Below are positions 41,854-52,627 of a stretch of 64,000 nucleotides of DNA, piece after piece. The translations under genes and the position numbers were made by a program. The stretch covers positions 1 through 64,000 of the forward strand of contig JALCCG010000083.1 in NCBI GenBank assembly GCA_023212695.1, read 5' to 3'. Within the stretch, counting starts at the first letter, position 1. The number at the start of each line of letters is the position of its first letter. The notes beneath the pieces are model-generated. The model was not told the origin of the DNA. It saw only the letters and a program-made list of their open reading frames with translations, and did no database searches. Source of the stretch: Sporisorium sorghi (taxonomy: Eukaryota; Basidiomycota; Ustilaginomycetes; Ustilaginales; Ustilaginaceae).

Positions 41854-44673
41854 TCACCCATAGATGCGAATCACCCCATCCGCACCCGCCGACGCAAAGT
41901 ACGGCGCCCTCGGGTGATACTTGACCGCCAGCACGCCCTCGCTCGCCTTGTTCCTATGCGAGCTGATCTCCTGCCTGCACACCGCCGTCGTCTTACCGTC
42001 ACCTTCTGCAACATCCTTCCCCACCAACGAAGCGCCCGCGATATCCCAGAACCGCACACTACAGTCATGCCCGCCCGAAACCAGCGTCAGCCCAGCCGCA
42101 TCAATGTCGAGCGAAGTCACAGCGTCCAGATGCGCCGTCATCGAGAGCGTGCAGCTGCCCGTGTCGAGGTTGAACATGCGCAGGTAGCCGTCCTCGTGCG
42201 CCGTGATGAGTAGCGGCAAGGTCGGATGTGTGACGAGTTTGTTGATCTGCGTGTCGGGCGTGCCGTCGTACGTCTCATCGCTCTTGAGCTGTCGTACCTG
42301 GCGGCCGGTGTCCAGGTCGAACAGCTTGACGATCGAGTTCGAGTACGACACGGCGACCAGCCGCAGATCCGAGTGGCACGCTTCCACGCATGTGGGCACG
42401 GGCAGCGCGCCGCTCTTTTCGAGGTTTTCGCGTTCCTTGGCCGTGCTGGGTGAAGGGTGGCTGCCAAAGTAGTCCCAGCTGAGTTGGAGCACCGCAGGCG
42501 CTGCACTTGAGTTGGCCTCGCCGCCGTTGCTTGCCGCGCTGCTGCTGCTGCTGCTGCTGCCGCCGCCGCTACGAACACTCCAGATCTTGACCGTGCCGTC
42601 TGCCGAAGCGCTCGCAAGTCGCCCCTCTTCGTCTGAGCGATCCGGAAGCAGCGCCAAGTCCCACACCGCGTGCAAGTGTCCTGCAAGACAGCCAAGTTCC
42701 ATCGACTTCTCGAAAGGCGGGTACGCCTCCACCGTGGGATCCGGCAGCTGCCACACACGGATAGACGAGTCCAAGCTGCCGCTGTAGAAGCGACGCTTGT
42801 TGTGCGACACGGCCAAACACGTCACCGCAGCAGAGTGGCCTCGGAACGTCACGAGCGGCTGGCTGTCGGTGCCCGATTTGGCAGCAGGCTGGTTGAGCGT
42901 GCCTACATCCAGATTCCAGAACTTGATCGTGTTGTCGTCCGAGGCTGACAGAAGCGTCATCTCGTTCTGCAGGAACGCCACCGCCCTCACAGCGTCCAGA
43001 TGGCTGCGCAGCACCTTTTTCGACTTCCACAGCAAGCTGTCGGCGGCTGCGTCGGCGGCTTCTTTGGCCGCCTCGTCGTCCTCCGAGGCGAGACTGATGT
43101 TGGCCAGATCCTCCTCGTCCTTTCGCTCCGAGCCAGATGCTCGAGCGCCACCGCCGCTGCGACTCATGAGCTGATTCACTTTTTCCGACGTGATCGCCAG
43201 CTGCTGCTGCGCTTCCGAGATGACCGAGGCTTCTGCAGGCAGCCGCTGAAGAGGCCTCGTACGCTCTCGACTCTTGATGCCAGCCTCCTTGAGCTTTTTC
43301 CAGTCTTGACCGCCGGGCTGGAAAATGGCGGTGATCTGATCGTCATAATCCTGATCCGTCAGATTGCCGGCCGAAGTGGGGCGCGAATCGGTCGAGTGCG
43401 ACGATCGCGAAGAGTCGGAGGAAGCGGAGCTGCCGGGAGCCTCGTCCTGTTTGCGGTCGTCAGCAGACTTGTCCAAGCTGGACGATACAGTCGCTTCGGG
43501 CTCGACAAATGTGGCACTCAGAGGGTTCTTGAGCGGCACGACGTCAGCAGCGCCAGTGCTCTGCTGCTGCTGCTGCTGCTGCTGTTGTTGCTGTGACGCT
43601 GAAGCCTCTTGAATTCGATGTTCACTTCCGCTCGCAAAGTTGTCTTTGCTGTTGGCCTCCTCGCTCTCGTTAGCTTCCTTCAATGCAGGCTCCGACGCAA
43701 ACAGAGGCGAACGACCCGGTCGGCCAGCCTTGGCATTGGGCACCCCGAGCGCACTCGCAGCCGAGGCGCGGCTAATCGACCCGGCCACAGCTGCGTGCGA
43801 CTCGGTCCTAGGCGCTGAAAGCGTGGGCGGCACGCTCTCGAGCATTACCTTGCGAGGTCGTAGCGCGCTCTGTACGCTGGCGCCGTTGGCCGACGAGCCC
43901 GAGGCGATGCCGCGATCGGGGAGTGGATTGAGCGTAGAGGCCGAGGTGAGGTACGAGATCTCTTGCAGGCATTGTTTAAGGTAGTCACGGCTCTTGGCGC
44001 GCGACTTGGGGTTTTTGGCGCTCGACGGGAACCTGGACAAAAGCCCGGCTGCGAGGCCACCGGGATTGGCTCCTCCAGCACCACCGGCAGCAGCAGCAGC
44101 AGCAGTGATGCCGGATGCAGTGGGAGCCGACTCGGCAAAGGAAGCAGGCGAACTGCGCCCGCTGCTAGTCGTACCCTTCTCGAGGCTCTGCAGCAAAGGA
44201 TTCTTGACTTGAGGTGCGGTTGTGGATAGCGGCGACGAAGTGGACTGGGCGGCGCTTGACGAAAGATACTTGGAACGCTCCTGTCGCAAAGCGTACTCGA
44301 GCATCTTGACTCTCCTCATGAGATCGGTTTTGAGTTTCTCGACGCCCCTGCGCTCACCTTCGAGCAGAGCGATGCGCGCGCGCATCTCGGCACGCTCGAT
44401 CTCCCACTCGTTGCGGTCCTTCTCGTATCGTCGCCATTCGCCCTGCAAGTGATGGAGGATGCCGGTGAGGGTATATTCGGGATTGGGCTGCGAATTGCCC
44501 GTCTCTTGCGACTGCACGCCATTGGCTGTGTTGCTGTGCGCCTGCTTGTTGGTATTGTTGTTCATGCCAAAGCTGAGACCTGCACCCATGTTGCCTCCGC
44601 CGCCATTGGCGTTGCCGGCGTTGTTGTTGCCGCCGCCGCCAATCGACATGTTGCCCGCGTTACTGAGAAACAT
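41854..44673 (-). CDS. Striatin (STRIPAK scaffold, PRO11/Far8 type)
   Basis: 939 residues, ATG at 44673, single exon. After a Gly/Asn-rich start, the striatin domain at about 65-140 shows YTLTGILHHLQGEWRRYEKD, the helical RAEMRARIALLEGERRG and MRRVKMLEYALRQERSKYL. Striatins use this coiled coil to form homotetramers and bind PP2A-A. The middle is Ser/Ala-rich with a polyQ of about 12. The C-terminal WD40 propeller (about 560-939) has RSHLDAVRAVAFL, FRGHSAAVTCLAVS, LAGHLHAVWDLAL, AHLDAVTSLDIDAAGLTLVS and ends GADGVIRIYG. STRIPAK controls cell fusion, septation and development in fungi; its role here is inferred from the family. The polyQ and polyN lengths may vary between strains. Confidence 0.95.
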   Translation of the reverse strand: MFLSNAGNMSIGGGGNNNAGNANGGGGNMGAGLSFGMNNNTNKQAHSNTANGVQSQETGNSQPNPEYTLTGILHHLQGEWRRYEKDRNEWEIERAEMRARIALLEGERRGVEKLKTDLMRRVKMLEYALRQERSKYLSSSAAQSTSSPLSTTAPQVKNPLLQSLEKGTTSSGRSSPASFAESAPTASGITAAAAAAGGAGGANPGGLAAGLLSRFPSSAKNPKSRAKSRDYLKQCLQEISYLTSASTLNPLPDRGIASGSSANGASVQSALRPRKVMLESVPPTLSAPRTESHAAVAGSISRASAASALGVPNAKAGRPGRSPLFASEPALKEANESEEANSKDNFASGSEHRIQEASASQQQQQQQQQQQSTGAADVVPLKNPLSATFVEPEATVSSSLDKSADDRKQDEAPGSSASSDSSRSSHSTDSRPTSAGNLTDQDYDDQITAIFQPGGQDWKKLKEAGIKSRERTRPLQRLPAEASVISEAQQQLAITSEKVNQLMSRSGGGARASGSERKDEEDLANISLASEDDEAAKEAADAAADSLLWKSKKVLRSHLDAVRAVAFLQNEMTLLSASDDNTIKFWNLDVGTLNQPAAKSGTDSQPLVTFRGHSAAVTCLAVSHNKRRFYSGSLDSSIRVWQLPDPTVEAYPPFEKSMELGCLAGHLHAVWDLALLPDRSDEEGRLASASADGTVKIWSVRSGGGSSSSSSSAASNGGEANSSAAPAVLQLSWDYFGSHPSPSTAKERENLEKSGALPVPTCVEACHSDLRLVAVSYSNSIVKLFDLDTGRQVRQLKSDETYDGTPDTQINKLVTHPTLPLLITAHEDGYLRMFNLDTGSCTLSMTAHLDAVTSLDIDAAGLTLVSGGHDCSVRFWDIAGASLVGKDVAEGDGKTTAVCRQEISSHRNKASEGVLAVKYHPRAPYFASAGADGVIRIYG

Positions 44674-44734
44674 GTCGACTGTCGAATGCAGGGCGAATCA
44701 ATCGCAGCGCTTGGATGATAGTGTAGATGCAATT

Positions 44735-44765
<31 letters not shown>

Positions 44766-45314
44766 GAGCTGGCTAAAATAACGTGTTCCAGAAGGTATCG
44801 TCGATGATCAAAGGAGAAGAAGGTGAAGGAGGGAAGAGAAGAAGAAGAGAGGTGTTGTTGTCAAAAATGCGGATTGCGCTTCGTTCTTGCTCTCGCTCTT
44901 GCTCTTGCTGTGCTGTGCTGGTTGTGATTGTGCTCAGCTTGTGCCCTGTCGACTGTGACGCAGTCACACACGCAGACACCGCGTCTTGCCTTTTTCCAAG
45001 CGAAAAAGTGGGCACGGGCGCGTGAGACTCCCTCTCACCCTTTCTTTTGTATTCGGATAAGCGTCTTGGAATTCAAAATTCTGCAAGGTTGTTTCTTGCA
45101 TTATTCGAAATGGTACCTTTTGTATTCAAAAGATGCCCATTCGGTCATCAGCTCCTCCAGCTGTGCTGCACATGTCGACACCACACACCACACGACATCT
45201 TGCCTTCTCGATACGGTATCGCACCCATGCTTCTTCAAACGATGCTTCATTGCTACTCACGAACAAAGTCATGCTGGTATCGAATGTGTGCCCTCATACA
45301 AACCTTTCACCCCC
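44674..45314. other. Intergenic between striatin and the MATH/BTB gene
   Basis: 641 bp holding a (GTC)n array at 44735-44764 in the striatin leader and GAAGAA-rich sequence near 44815-44850. The remaining part is A/T-richer and shows no gene. Confidence 0.55.
44735..44764. repeat. (GTC)n / (GAC)n trinucleotide repeat
   Basis: Ten perfect TCG units on the + strand, about 65 bp upstream of the striatin ATG, so probably in its leader. Confidence 0.9.
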
Positions 45315-47594
45315 TCACGCCTCCGACTTAGCCTCTCCCCCAACACCACCCGCATTGCCAGCCCCCCTAAACTCCAACTGACTCAGCAGATGCGGCCAAA
45401 TATCCGCCAAGCCAGGATGCGCGCTCGGTCGCGAAAAAATACTCTTCATCACCTCGGTCCCCTTGACCTCCGACCAGTGCTTGAGCAGGAACTCGGTCTC
45501 CATCTGCCGAATGGCGGGGAACTGCGAGTTGAACCCGGAGAACGCCTCCCATACGATGTTGTCCACCGTCAGGTTGTTGGCCAGCTCGAGCTTGGCGCGT
45601 TGCTTGAGCTCGGGGATCTGGAGTTTGTCCGCGAGGCGGTACATGGATTTGGCCGAGCAGGGCGCGGGGAGGTTGGTGTGGAGCGTGCAGTATTCGTCGA
45701 CGACCTGTTGGCGGAGCGTGTGTGCGCGGCGGCGGTCTTTGGCGAAGCTGCTGCCGCTGCCGGAGCTATTGGCGTTTCGGCGCGTGAACGATGGCTCGAG
45801 GTCTGTTCCTTGCGTCTTGCTGAGTGGCGTGGCACCCGACGACCCGCGCGCCGTCGCTTCCGCGTTGCCATCCGCCTTGGCGTCGCTCGACGTGGTCTGC
45901 GAGTAGAAATGCGAGTGCAACGGAGCAAAGGCAATTGTATCCGTATACAGCCAGTACAGCAGCGCCTTGTACGTCGCATAGGCCGCATCGCGCACCACCA
46001 CCTTACGCCTCTTCTTGCTGCTGTGCGCACTGGATCCTGTCGTTGCGTCTTGCGATTTACGACGCTGGGGCAACATCCTGCCGCTGCCAACGTTCGTGCT
46101 TTGTGCATGCTGCGAACCACTTGCTGCCACCACCTTGGTGGGTGACGCGAGCATCGAGAGTTCAGGTCGCAGCGCACGCGGAGAATGCTGCGGCGTCTGG
46201 AAAGCCGACATGCCCTGTGCGCGTGCTATGTCATCGCCGCTGTCGGTGCCGGCATCCTGATCGTTGGCTTGCCTGGTGCGCGACTGAGGCGGCTTGGTCT
46301 GCTGCAATTGCCTATGACCGAAAGCATGTGCTGAGTCGGAAGGCACGACGGGCGGCGGCGGCGGCGACCGCGACGGCTGACTCGACGTCAAAGGCTGGAG
46401 CTCGGGGACGTCGGAGCTGGTCTCGCGTACTCGCCGCGATGCTGACGCCGACGCCGACGCCGACGTCTCTGACCTTGTCGATTTCGGAGGAATGGGTGCG
46501 GTGCCCAGACTGCGAGCCGAGGTACCCTCGTTGAAACTCGACCTTCCCATCTCGTACACCTCATTCACATCCATCTCCTCATCCGAGTCTTCCAGCGCGA
46601 GCTCGTCGTCATCGTCCTCCTCGTCGCCATCGAGCAAAGAAGCAGGGAAAGCGCTGCTCATCGACGCAAGCTGGTCCTGCCCCACCCCACGCGAAACCGC
46701 CGAGGCAAGAGGAAGATCGTCGTCCATCTCGTCGTCCGAAGCCGCATTGATGTCTCCCTCGGCAAACCCGCTCTCAAACATATCCCTAAAGTACTCGCAG
46801 CGCGAAGCGAGGATCTTCTTGATGGCATAGATGCGGCGTTCGCGCGTGATCACCGCGCCTGTTTTGGGATGGCGACGTTTGCGGCGGATGACAAACACCA
46901 CATCGCTGTGGTCCGGATCATCGAGCAGCGAGCCCATGGCCTGAATCAGCGCCGGTGGCACAGTGACTCCAAGCGAGAGCGGACGAGGAGGTTGTGCGCT
47001 AGCAGTGATGGTGACCGAGATGAGAAAGGCGTTGGACTGCTGCACCTCGCTGTTTGCATAGTAGACCGTGTCGCGCGAGGCGAACTGCGCCCAGCCCCAA
47101 TTGGACGTCTTGTGGCTGAAGGCGTGGTTGCACGCTTCCTTGGTGGCGAGCACGATGCCCTTGTTGAGCGTGAGGATCTTGAAGGCGAATCGAAACAGAC
47201 CCTGGCGCGTCCATCCGTCGTCCGAGCTATTGCTTGCATTGGTTGACTTGTCCGTGAGCGACGTCAGCAATCGATTGGTATTGTTCGCAGCCAAGAAAGA
47301 ATCCCAGGGCGACTTGTTCTGGTTCTTTTCTTCAGGAGTAGGCTCGGCATTGAGGTAGAGCGAGCAAAACTGCTGCAGCCCGGATTGTGCGTAGAAGAGC
47401 ACCGTCCATCGACCCTGACCAAAGGGGACCGACTTGATCACCTTGGACTTTGCATCGTTGTTGGAAGAGTCGAAATGCTGCTTGAGATCGTGCAGCGGCC
47501 ACTCGAACGTGATGCTGTGCGTCTCCATGGGATTGTTCTTGTCGACGGGAGGAGAAAGGTCTCCCGAGCGACGCCTAGCTGGAGAGCGGCTCAT
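45315..47594 (-). CDS. MATH/BTB-domain protein with a long insertion in the BTB fold
   Basis: 759 residues, ATG at 47594, single exon. The MATH-like region is about 23-200 (HSITFEWPLHDLKQHF, GWGWAQFASRDTVYY-type strands). The BTB domain begins near 228 with DPDHSDVVFVIRRK, IYAIKKILASRCEYFRDMF, then stops at about 281. Roughly 250 residues of acidic, Ser/Pro-rich sequence follow. BTB resumes near 532 with DAAYATYKALLYWLYTDTI. Another insertion leads to the BACK-like helices MYRLADKLQIPELKQRAKLELANN at about 650-675. MATH/BTB proteins are usually substrate adaptors for Cul3 ubiquitin ligases (for example SPOP), which is the likely role. The large split is unusual. It shares a 528-bp divergent promoter with the NCBP3-like gene. 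Confidence 0.9.
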   Translation of the reverse strand: MSRSPARRRSGDLSPPVDKNNPMETHSITFEWPLHDLKQHFDSSNNDAKSKVIKSVPFGQGRWTVLFYAQSGLQQFCSLYLNAEPTPEEKNQNKSPWDSFLAANNTNRLLTSLTDKSTNASNSSDDGWTRQGLFRFAFKILTLNKGIVLATKEACNHAFSHKTSNWGWAQFASRDTVYYANSEVQQSNAFLISVTITASAQPPRPLSLGVTVPPALIQAMGSLLDDPDHSDVVFVIRRKRRHPKTGAVITRERRIYAIKKILASRCEYFRDMFESGFAEGDINAASDDEMDDDLPLASAVSRGVGQDQLASMSSAFPASLLDGDEEDDDDELALEDSDEEMDVNEVYEMGRSSFNEGTSARSLGTAPIPPKSTRSETSASASASASRRVRETSSDVPELQPLTSSQPSRSPPPPPVVPSDSAHAFGHRQLQQTKPPQSRTRQANDQDAGTDSGDDIARAQGMSAFQTPQHSPRALRPELSMLASPTKVVAASGSQHAQSTNVGSGRMLPQRRKSQDATTGSSAHSSKKRRKVVVRDAAYATYKALLYWLYTDTIAFAPLHSHFYSQTTSSDAKADGNAEATARGSSGATPLSKTQGTDLEPSFTRRNANSSGSGSSFAKDRRRAHTLRQQVVDEYCTLHTNLPAPCSAKSMYRLADKLQIPELKQRAKLELANNLTVDNIVWEAFSGFNSQFPAIRQMETEFLLKHWSEVKGTEVMKSIFSRPSAHPGLADIWPHLLSQLEFRGAGNAGGVGGEAKSEA

Positions 47595-48122
47595 TGTAGG
47601 CTATCGTAGATGTAGAATGAGCTCTTATGATGGAGTGAGTGAGGAGATGGTGGCGAGAAAGCGAGAAAGCGAGAAAGTGCGCACGACCCGCTCTTCTTGT
47701 CGTGATGGAGACTGAGCTTAATCCATTTGAGCGACGTAAAGTTGACGCAGCCAGAGCTCTGTGCTGAGTAGATAAGGAGCTTTCAGTGCAGATGAAAGGG
47801 ACGCCTTTTTCCGTGTGAAGGGAGAGAGTGTGTGTGACTGTCGAGTGGGAGGAAGTCACAAACAAGTGCATGACAATCAGCCGCAGCCGCAGCAGCAAGA
47901 CGGTCAAAGCGTGACCAAAAAAGTGATGCGAAAGGGTCCAAATCTGAAAATCGCGTACCGATCTCGCCTGGCAATCGGGACCAGCGCTCATCTTTCGCCG
48001 CGCGTCTCTGTCTCTCTCTGTCTCTCTCTCTGTCTCTCTCTCTCTTACTCTTCCTCTCATACCTCATTCATCTTGGTCTCATCTTGCATCTCTCCACCGC
48101 ATCGCCCGGACAAAAGGAAACG
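47595..48122. promoter_or_regulatory. Divergent promoter of the MATH/BTB and NCBP3-like genes
   Basis: 528 bp between two ATGs on opposite strands. A TCTGTCTCTC pyrimidine repeat (48007-48050) lies just upstream of the NCBP3-like start and is probably in its leader. No TATA box was recognised. Confidence 0.5.
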
Positions 48123-49655
48123 ATGGCGGACGTAGCACTGGATTACGGGTCGGCCGATCCCTTTCCCACCGCACCTGCACCGATGCAGGACGACACCATG
48201 GACGACTCGACCGCCTCACAACCGCAATCCTCGCGCTTCTACGCTCTGCCCACAGACCAGGCTGTGGAAGCGGGAGCGCAGCGCGGGCCTGCTCCTCTTC
48301 CTGCCAACCTGGACGACGCTGCGCTGCTCGGTGCCGAGCCGTTCTGCGCGCCACCCGACCCGCCGGCCGTCGAGGGCGGGAGCGACATCCGGCTCGATAC
48401 GCTGCTCATCGAGGGATTGCCTATCACGCAGCTGTCCACCTCGCGGCTGTTTGCGTACCTCACGCACTTCGGTGCACAGCCGTTGGGGCTGGAGTGGATC
48501 GACGATCAGCGGTGTAAAGTCGTGTTTGCGGATGAGAGCTCGGCGCGTCTCGGGCTCGAGTACTTGATCCCGGCGCCTTCCGTTTCCGGTGAGGAGGAGC
48601 AGATGCAAACTGCAGAGGAGCAAGCACCGGTGCCGCTGCCGAACATCGACACGCTGCTCGAGTACGACCCCGATTCGTGGCACTCGGAGTACATCACTTC
48701 GCTCGTCACGCCGCGCAGGGCACATCGCGTCCCCGCCAAGCTCTACACGCACGTCGAGCGCCAAGCCGCGCTCACGGAGATTGAAGCGCAGAAAAGCATC
48801 GACACCGCCGTCTCCTCGCTGCCCGACGACGTGCCCGAGATCTACCGCGAGCTCGAAGCAGCCGACCGCCGCGGCATGCAGAGCCGCGAGGTGCACGACC
48901 TGCACAAGCTGCGTTCGGCGCTGTGGCTCCGCCACGCGGTCACGGATGTGGATCGGAAGGAGTCGCGCGCATTGACCAAGAGTCAGTGGTATAAGCGCCA
49001 TGGATACGAGGCGGGGCGCGAGATTGTTCCCAAGCTGCTGCAGGTCGGCGAGGTGAGGGAGAGTAGGGAGCTGTTCCCGGATTATAACCCCCAAGAGCAG
49101 CAGGGGAGGGAGCCGCGCAACAGACGCGACGCCGAGCGCGAGCGCATGCAGCAGCTCGATTCCGAGCTCGAAAGCTACCTTGCTGGGAGGCGCAACGGCG
49201 CGGCAGAACCAGAGCGCAAAGCGGGCGAGATGATGGCCGATGCCGTGCAAGCCCGATCGAGCAGAGGGGAGGGCGACGATCTCATGGACCGCGGGTCGTC
49301 GTCGCGTCGACGCGATAGACGCGATAGACGCCACAATCGCCGCACAGCAGCGCAAGAGCAAGGGCGGTGGACGCACGACGCGTACGACGAGTTGCAAGAC
49401 GACCACCGTTCGAGTCGCCGCTCCCATCGCGCTGATGGACTCGACACAGAGCGATACCGCAGAGAACTCTCCCCTTCGCGTGGCGGCGGCGGCGGCGAGG
49501 GAAGAGTCAAGGTCAAAGGCCGCGGGCGCATGAAGGCTCCCGGCGATCGGTGGGGCGACGACAAGGACAGTTTGGCGGATAGGATCAAAGGCGGCAGCAA
49601 CTTGCTCGATCGCCTGGGCGGCTCGAATGGTCGTCTTGCTGATCGCTTTTCTTAG
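48123..49655 (+). CDS. NCBP3-like (nuclear cap-binding subunit 3) RNA-binding protein
   Basis: 510 residues from ATG 48123, single exon. The RRM-like fold at about 88-150 reads RLDTLLIEGLPITQLSTSRL, FAYLTHFGAQPLGLEWIDDQ and CKVVFADESSARLGLEYL. The WIDD at 125-128 matches the WLDD motif of human NCBP3, where it is needed for cap binding. Downstream are a helical segment, LTKSQWYKRHGYEAGREI, ELFPDYN, a basic RRRDRRDRRHNRR tract and a Gly-rich tail ending SLADRIKGG...LLDRLGG..GRLADRF. In animals NCBP3 joins NCBP1 and the export machinery. The fungal role is inferred. Convergent with the Pin4-type gene, 206 bp apart. Confidence 0.88.
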   Translation: MADVALDYGSADPFPTAPAPMQDDTMDDSTASQPQSSRFYALPTDQAVEAGAQRGPAPLPANLDDAALLGAEPFCAPPDPPAVEGGSDIRLDTLLIEGLPITQLSTSRLFAYLTHFGAQPLGLEWIDDQRCKVVFADESSARLGLEYLIPAPSVSGEEEQMQTAEEQAPVPLPNIDTLLEYDPDSWHSEYITSLVTPRRAHRVPAKLYTHVERQAALTEIEAQKSIDTAVSSLPDDVPEIYRELEAADRRGMQSREVHDLHKLRSALWLRHAVTDVDRKESRALTKSQWYKRHGYEAGREIVPKLLQVGEVRESRELFPDYNPQEQQGREPRNRRDAERERMQQLDSELESYLAGRRNGAAEPERKAGEMMADAVQARSSRGEGDDLMDRGSSSRRRDRRDRRHNRRTAAQEQGRWTHDAYDELQDDHRSSRRSHRADGLDTERYRRELSPSRGGGGGEGRVKVKGRGRMKAPGDRWGDDKDSLADRIKGGSNLLDRLGGSNGRLADRFS

Positions 49656-49861
49656 CACCGAGCTGGGTTCCAGCGTCCAAAAGCACACCATCACACTTTC
49701 ACTCACTCGCTGACTCGGACAATTCACTCACTCTTGACGTTCAAGTCACTCACTCACTCCAAAAGTCGCATCACTGCATCGCACGCCTAAATCGCCATTC
49801 ACTGCAATGCATCTTGATTCATTCATCCTTGTTCCCTGCCATGTCTACTGGGATCCAAAAG

Positions 49862-51901
49862 TCAAAACTCCAACGGCTCATGCGTGGTCGCTTGCAGATC
49901 CTCCACTTTGGTCGGGCTTCCGTTGACATGCAGCTGGAATCCTCCCTGCGGCGGAGGCGTGGTGGCACCCGCATTGCCACTGCTGCTGCTGTTGGACGTG
50001 GGGACGCGCGAGCGCACGGCAAAGTTGCGCACGTCGGATCCGGGCGCCGGTGGGCCACGCGGTTGACGCAGCAGGTTCGACGAGTGTGTCGTGGGCGACG
50101 AGGTGTGGCTCAATGCATTGTCCGGCAGAGAGGGTACGGGTGGTGCGTCGAATGGCGACGAGAACAAACTCTGCAGTCCCGCTGCTCCTACACCGCTGCC
50201 GCTGCTGCTGTTGTTCAGCGCTCGACGACCCGAAGTAGACGCATAGCCATCGCGAAGATTCGAGTTCGACTTGCGCGCGGCCAAGCTGCCGCTGTTCGAG
50301 TGCAGATACCCATTGCCACCGCTGTAGCCCGTCGAGCCTTCGCGCTCGCGCTTCATGTCCGGTGCCGACTTCTTGAGCCGCAGACCCGTACGACCCGTGG
50401 TAGCCGCGCTGCCCGGACCCAAGAACCCACCCGTAGCAGCAGCAGCGTCAAGACCGGTGGACCGCTGGGCACGACCAATGGTAGACGCCTGGGTGCGAAG
50501 AGGACGGGTGTGCGAGCTGACATCGTTCTTGGTGACAATGACGTATCTTTCGTCGCCCTCGCCCATCGAGTAGTGGAAGAGGCCAAGCCTCTGAGCGACC
50601 AAATGCACGGTGCGGCGCTCGAGGGGCGTGAGACTGCGTGAGAAGGATAGCTCGTCACGCATGCGATCGTCTTTGAAGAGCAACACTCGAGAGTAGATCT
50701 CGAGCGTGGCGGCATCGTTGAGATCGAGCTCTTCCTTCTTGGCTGAAGGAGCAACAGCTGTGGCAGCAGCGCCGGGATTGCTGGTAGAGGAAGAAGGACC
50801 AGTGGGTCGCTCGACGGCAGCTGCTAGACGCTGCGACGAAGGCACCTTTCGCAGAGAGTCTGCCGTGAGCGGAGCAAGCACACCACTGCCGTACGGTTGC
50901 GCTCCATCAAGGGCAGAGTAGGCATCCGAGGGTGCGAGATGAGTGGCACTGCCATTGTAACCGGGCACGAGGTAGGCGTTGGCAGCGTACTCGTCGTTCT
51001 GTCGACGACGCTCTCGCTCGCGTTCTTTTTCGAGCTGCATGCTCTGCATGCGCTTGATGGCCTTTTCCTTCTCGATGCGCTCCTTTTCGCCTGCTTGGAG
51101 CACCTTTTTGTACTCGACGCGCAGCTTGCGTCCGCTGACGTCAAAGCCGTTGAGCGCAGCGACCACCGCATCGGCTTCTTCGGCGCCGCGGAAGTTGGCA
51201 AAGGCGAGACCTCGAAAGACGCCCTGATCCATATGGTAGTTGAAGGCGTAAGGCATGGGAATGCCGAGGTCCTCGATGATTTGCAGGAGTTGCTCGCGCT
51301 TGACGCTAAAGGGGATATTCTTGACCACGATGGCAGTGGGGATGACATCGTCGTCGCCACCGTCCGGCTGCTGCTGCGAGTAGGTCTGTTGGAAAGCGGT
51401 ATTCTTGGGGGGCGAGGCACCAGCAGGCGGGCTGAGCGAGGCCGGGTCAGCGGGAGCGCTCCACTGACTCGGGATGGCAGCGCGGCTGGAGGCTTTGCGT
51501 GGACCGTTGCTGTTGGAGCCAAAGTGAGCGGAACCGATGCCGGAGCTGCCCATGCTACCTGGAGCGAGGCTGTGGCCAAAGCTGCCAAAGGCGCCGTGGG
51601 TGGCTAGACCAGCCGCGGAGCCGATGGAGCTGGTGAAGGTCTGACCGGCAGAGGAAGGGTTGGAGCTGGCGGTAGTGCCGGGCGAAGAAGGGAAGAAGCG
51701 TTCGAAGCGGGCAGCCGCACTCTGACCGAGCGAGGCAGGCGACTGTGCTGCTGCTGCTGCTGCTGCTGATGTGTTGTGAGGGGAGAGGTGGGTGGCGCCG
51801 TCACTGTAGCCGGGCTGTCCTGGCAAGTCCGAAGTGACAATGGTGGGAGAACGAAGCGAGCCGGTGACGTTGCTTCCGTGCCGAGGAGGAGAGGCAAAGG
51901 A

Positions 51902-51932
<31 letters not shown>

Positions 51933-52021
51933 TGCTGCTGTTGCTGCTTCCTGGAATCATGCTGAGGATCCGAGAGGTCGAGGTCACGAAAAGCGTGATG
52001 AATGGAATCAGTCGACATCAT
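49862..52021 (-). CDS. RRM-R3H RNA-binding protein (Pin4/Mdt1, Cip1/Cip2 type)
   Basis: 719 residues from ATG 52021 (MMSTDSIHHAFRDLDLSD). The frame is open to 52102 but only through a TTG; the first ATG upstream (52107) opens a nine-codon uORF in another frame. A polyQ of about 16 lies near residue 28. The RRM is about 228-310: AIVVKNIPFSVKREQLLQII, GVFRGLAFANFR and GRKLRVEYKKVLQAGEKERI. The R3H domain is about 434-495: DAATLEIYSRVLLFKDD, ERRTVHLVAQRLGLFHYSMG. The C-terminus ends HEPLEF. S. cerevisiae Pin4 acts in G2/M and DNA-damage signalling, and S. pombe Cip1/Cip2 counteract Csx1 on stress mRNAs. A CAG at 52186-52188 (reading minus) may end a leader intron. Many SP/TP and SQ sites suggest phospho-regulation. 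Confidence 0.9.
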
Positions 52022-52624
52022 GTTCTTTGGAGTGGATGGGAGGGCGTGATCGTCGTCGTCGTCGTCGCCGTGGTCGTCAGATGTTGATGATGATGTTGTC
52101 AATCATCAAAATTTGAGCTCGAGAAAGCTATATCGAGTCCAAGTCAATGGGAGAGAAGTCCAGGAGAGCCGAATGGATGCGAGTCCTGCAACAGATGAGA
52201 GAGACTGGTTGAGTGGGAGCGTTGCGCCGTGCCGTTCCAACACACACAAAAAAAAAAAAAAAAAAGAGACTTGCGATCGTTATTTGAGGGTTCGTTGCAT
52301 GTCGTTACGAGCGGTTGAACGGGAACGGAATGGAGAGAGAAACTAATGCGAGACAGAGACGATGATGGTGCGGATGATTGAGGAAGAGAAGGTCTCTCGA
52401 GATGAGAGCAGATCAAGTGCAGATCAGAGCAGTCAGTTGAGGGTCGTCAAATGAGCGTCGAGTAGGAGCTGAGCAAGAGCAGCAGCCTGCGGAGTGTGGC
52501 CGAGCCTTGACTCCCAAAAAAAGGGGCTCAAATCACGCTTTCCTCTCACATCCATCGCAGCAACTCAGGGGTCTTGTTTCGAGGACAAAGCGTCGCTCCA
52601 GCAATGCACTCTCCGCTCGAACCT

Positions 52625-52627
<3 letters not shown>

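Noticed and set aside
48216..49727. 503-codon minus-strand frame opposite the NCBP3-like gene
   Set aside because: Leu/Arg/Val-rich shadow of biased codons.
52022..52102. TTG start extending the Pin4-type protein to 746 residues
   Set aside because: Non-ATG start within an Asp-codon repeat; the ATG pair at 52021 is simpler.
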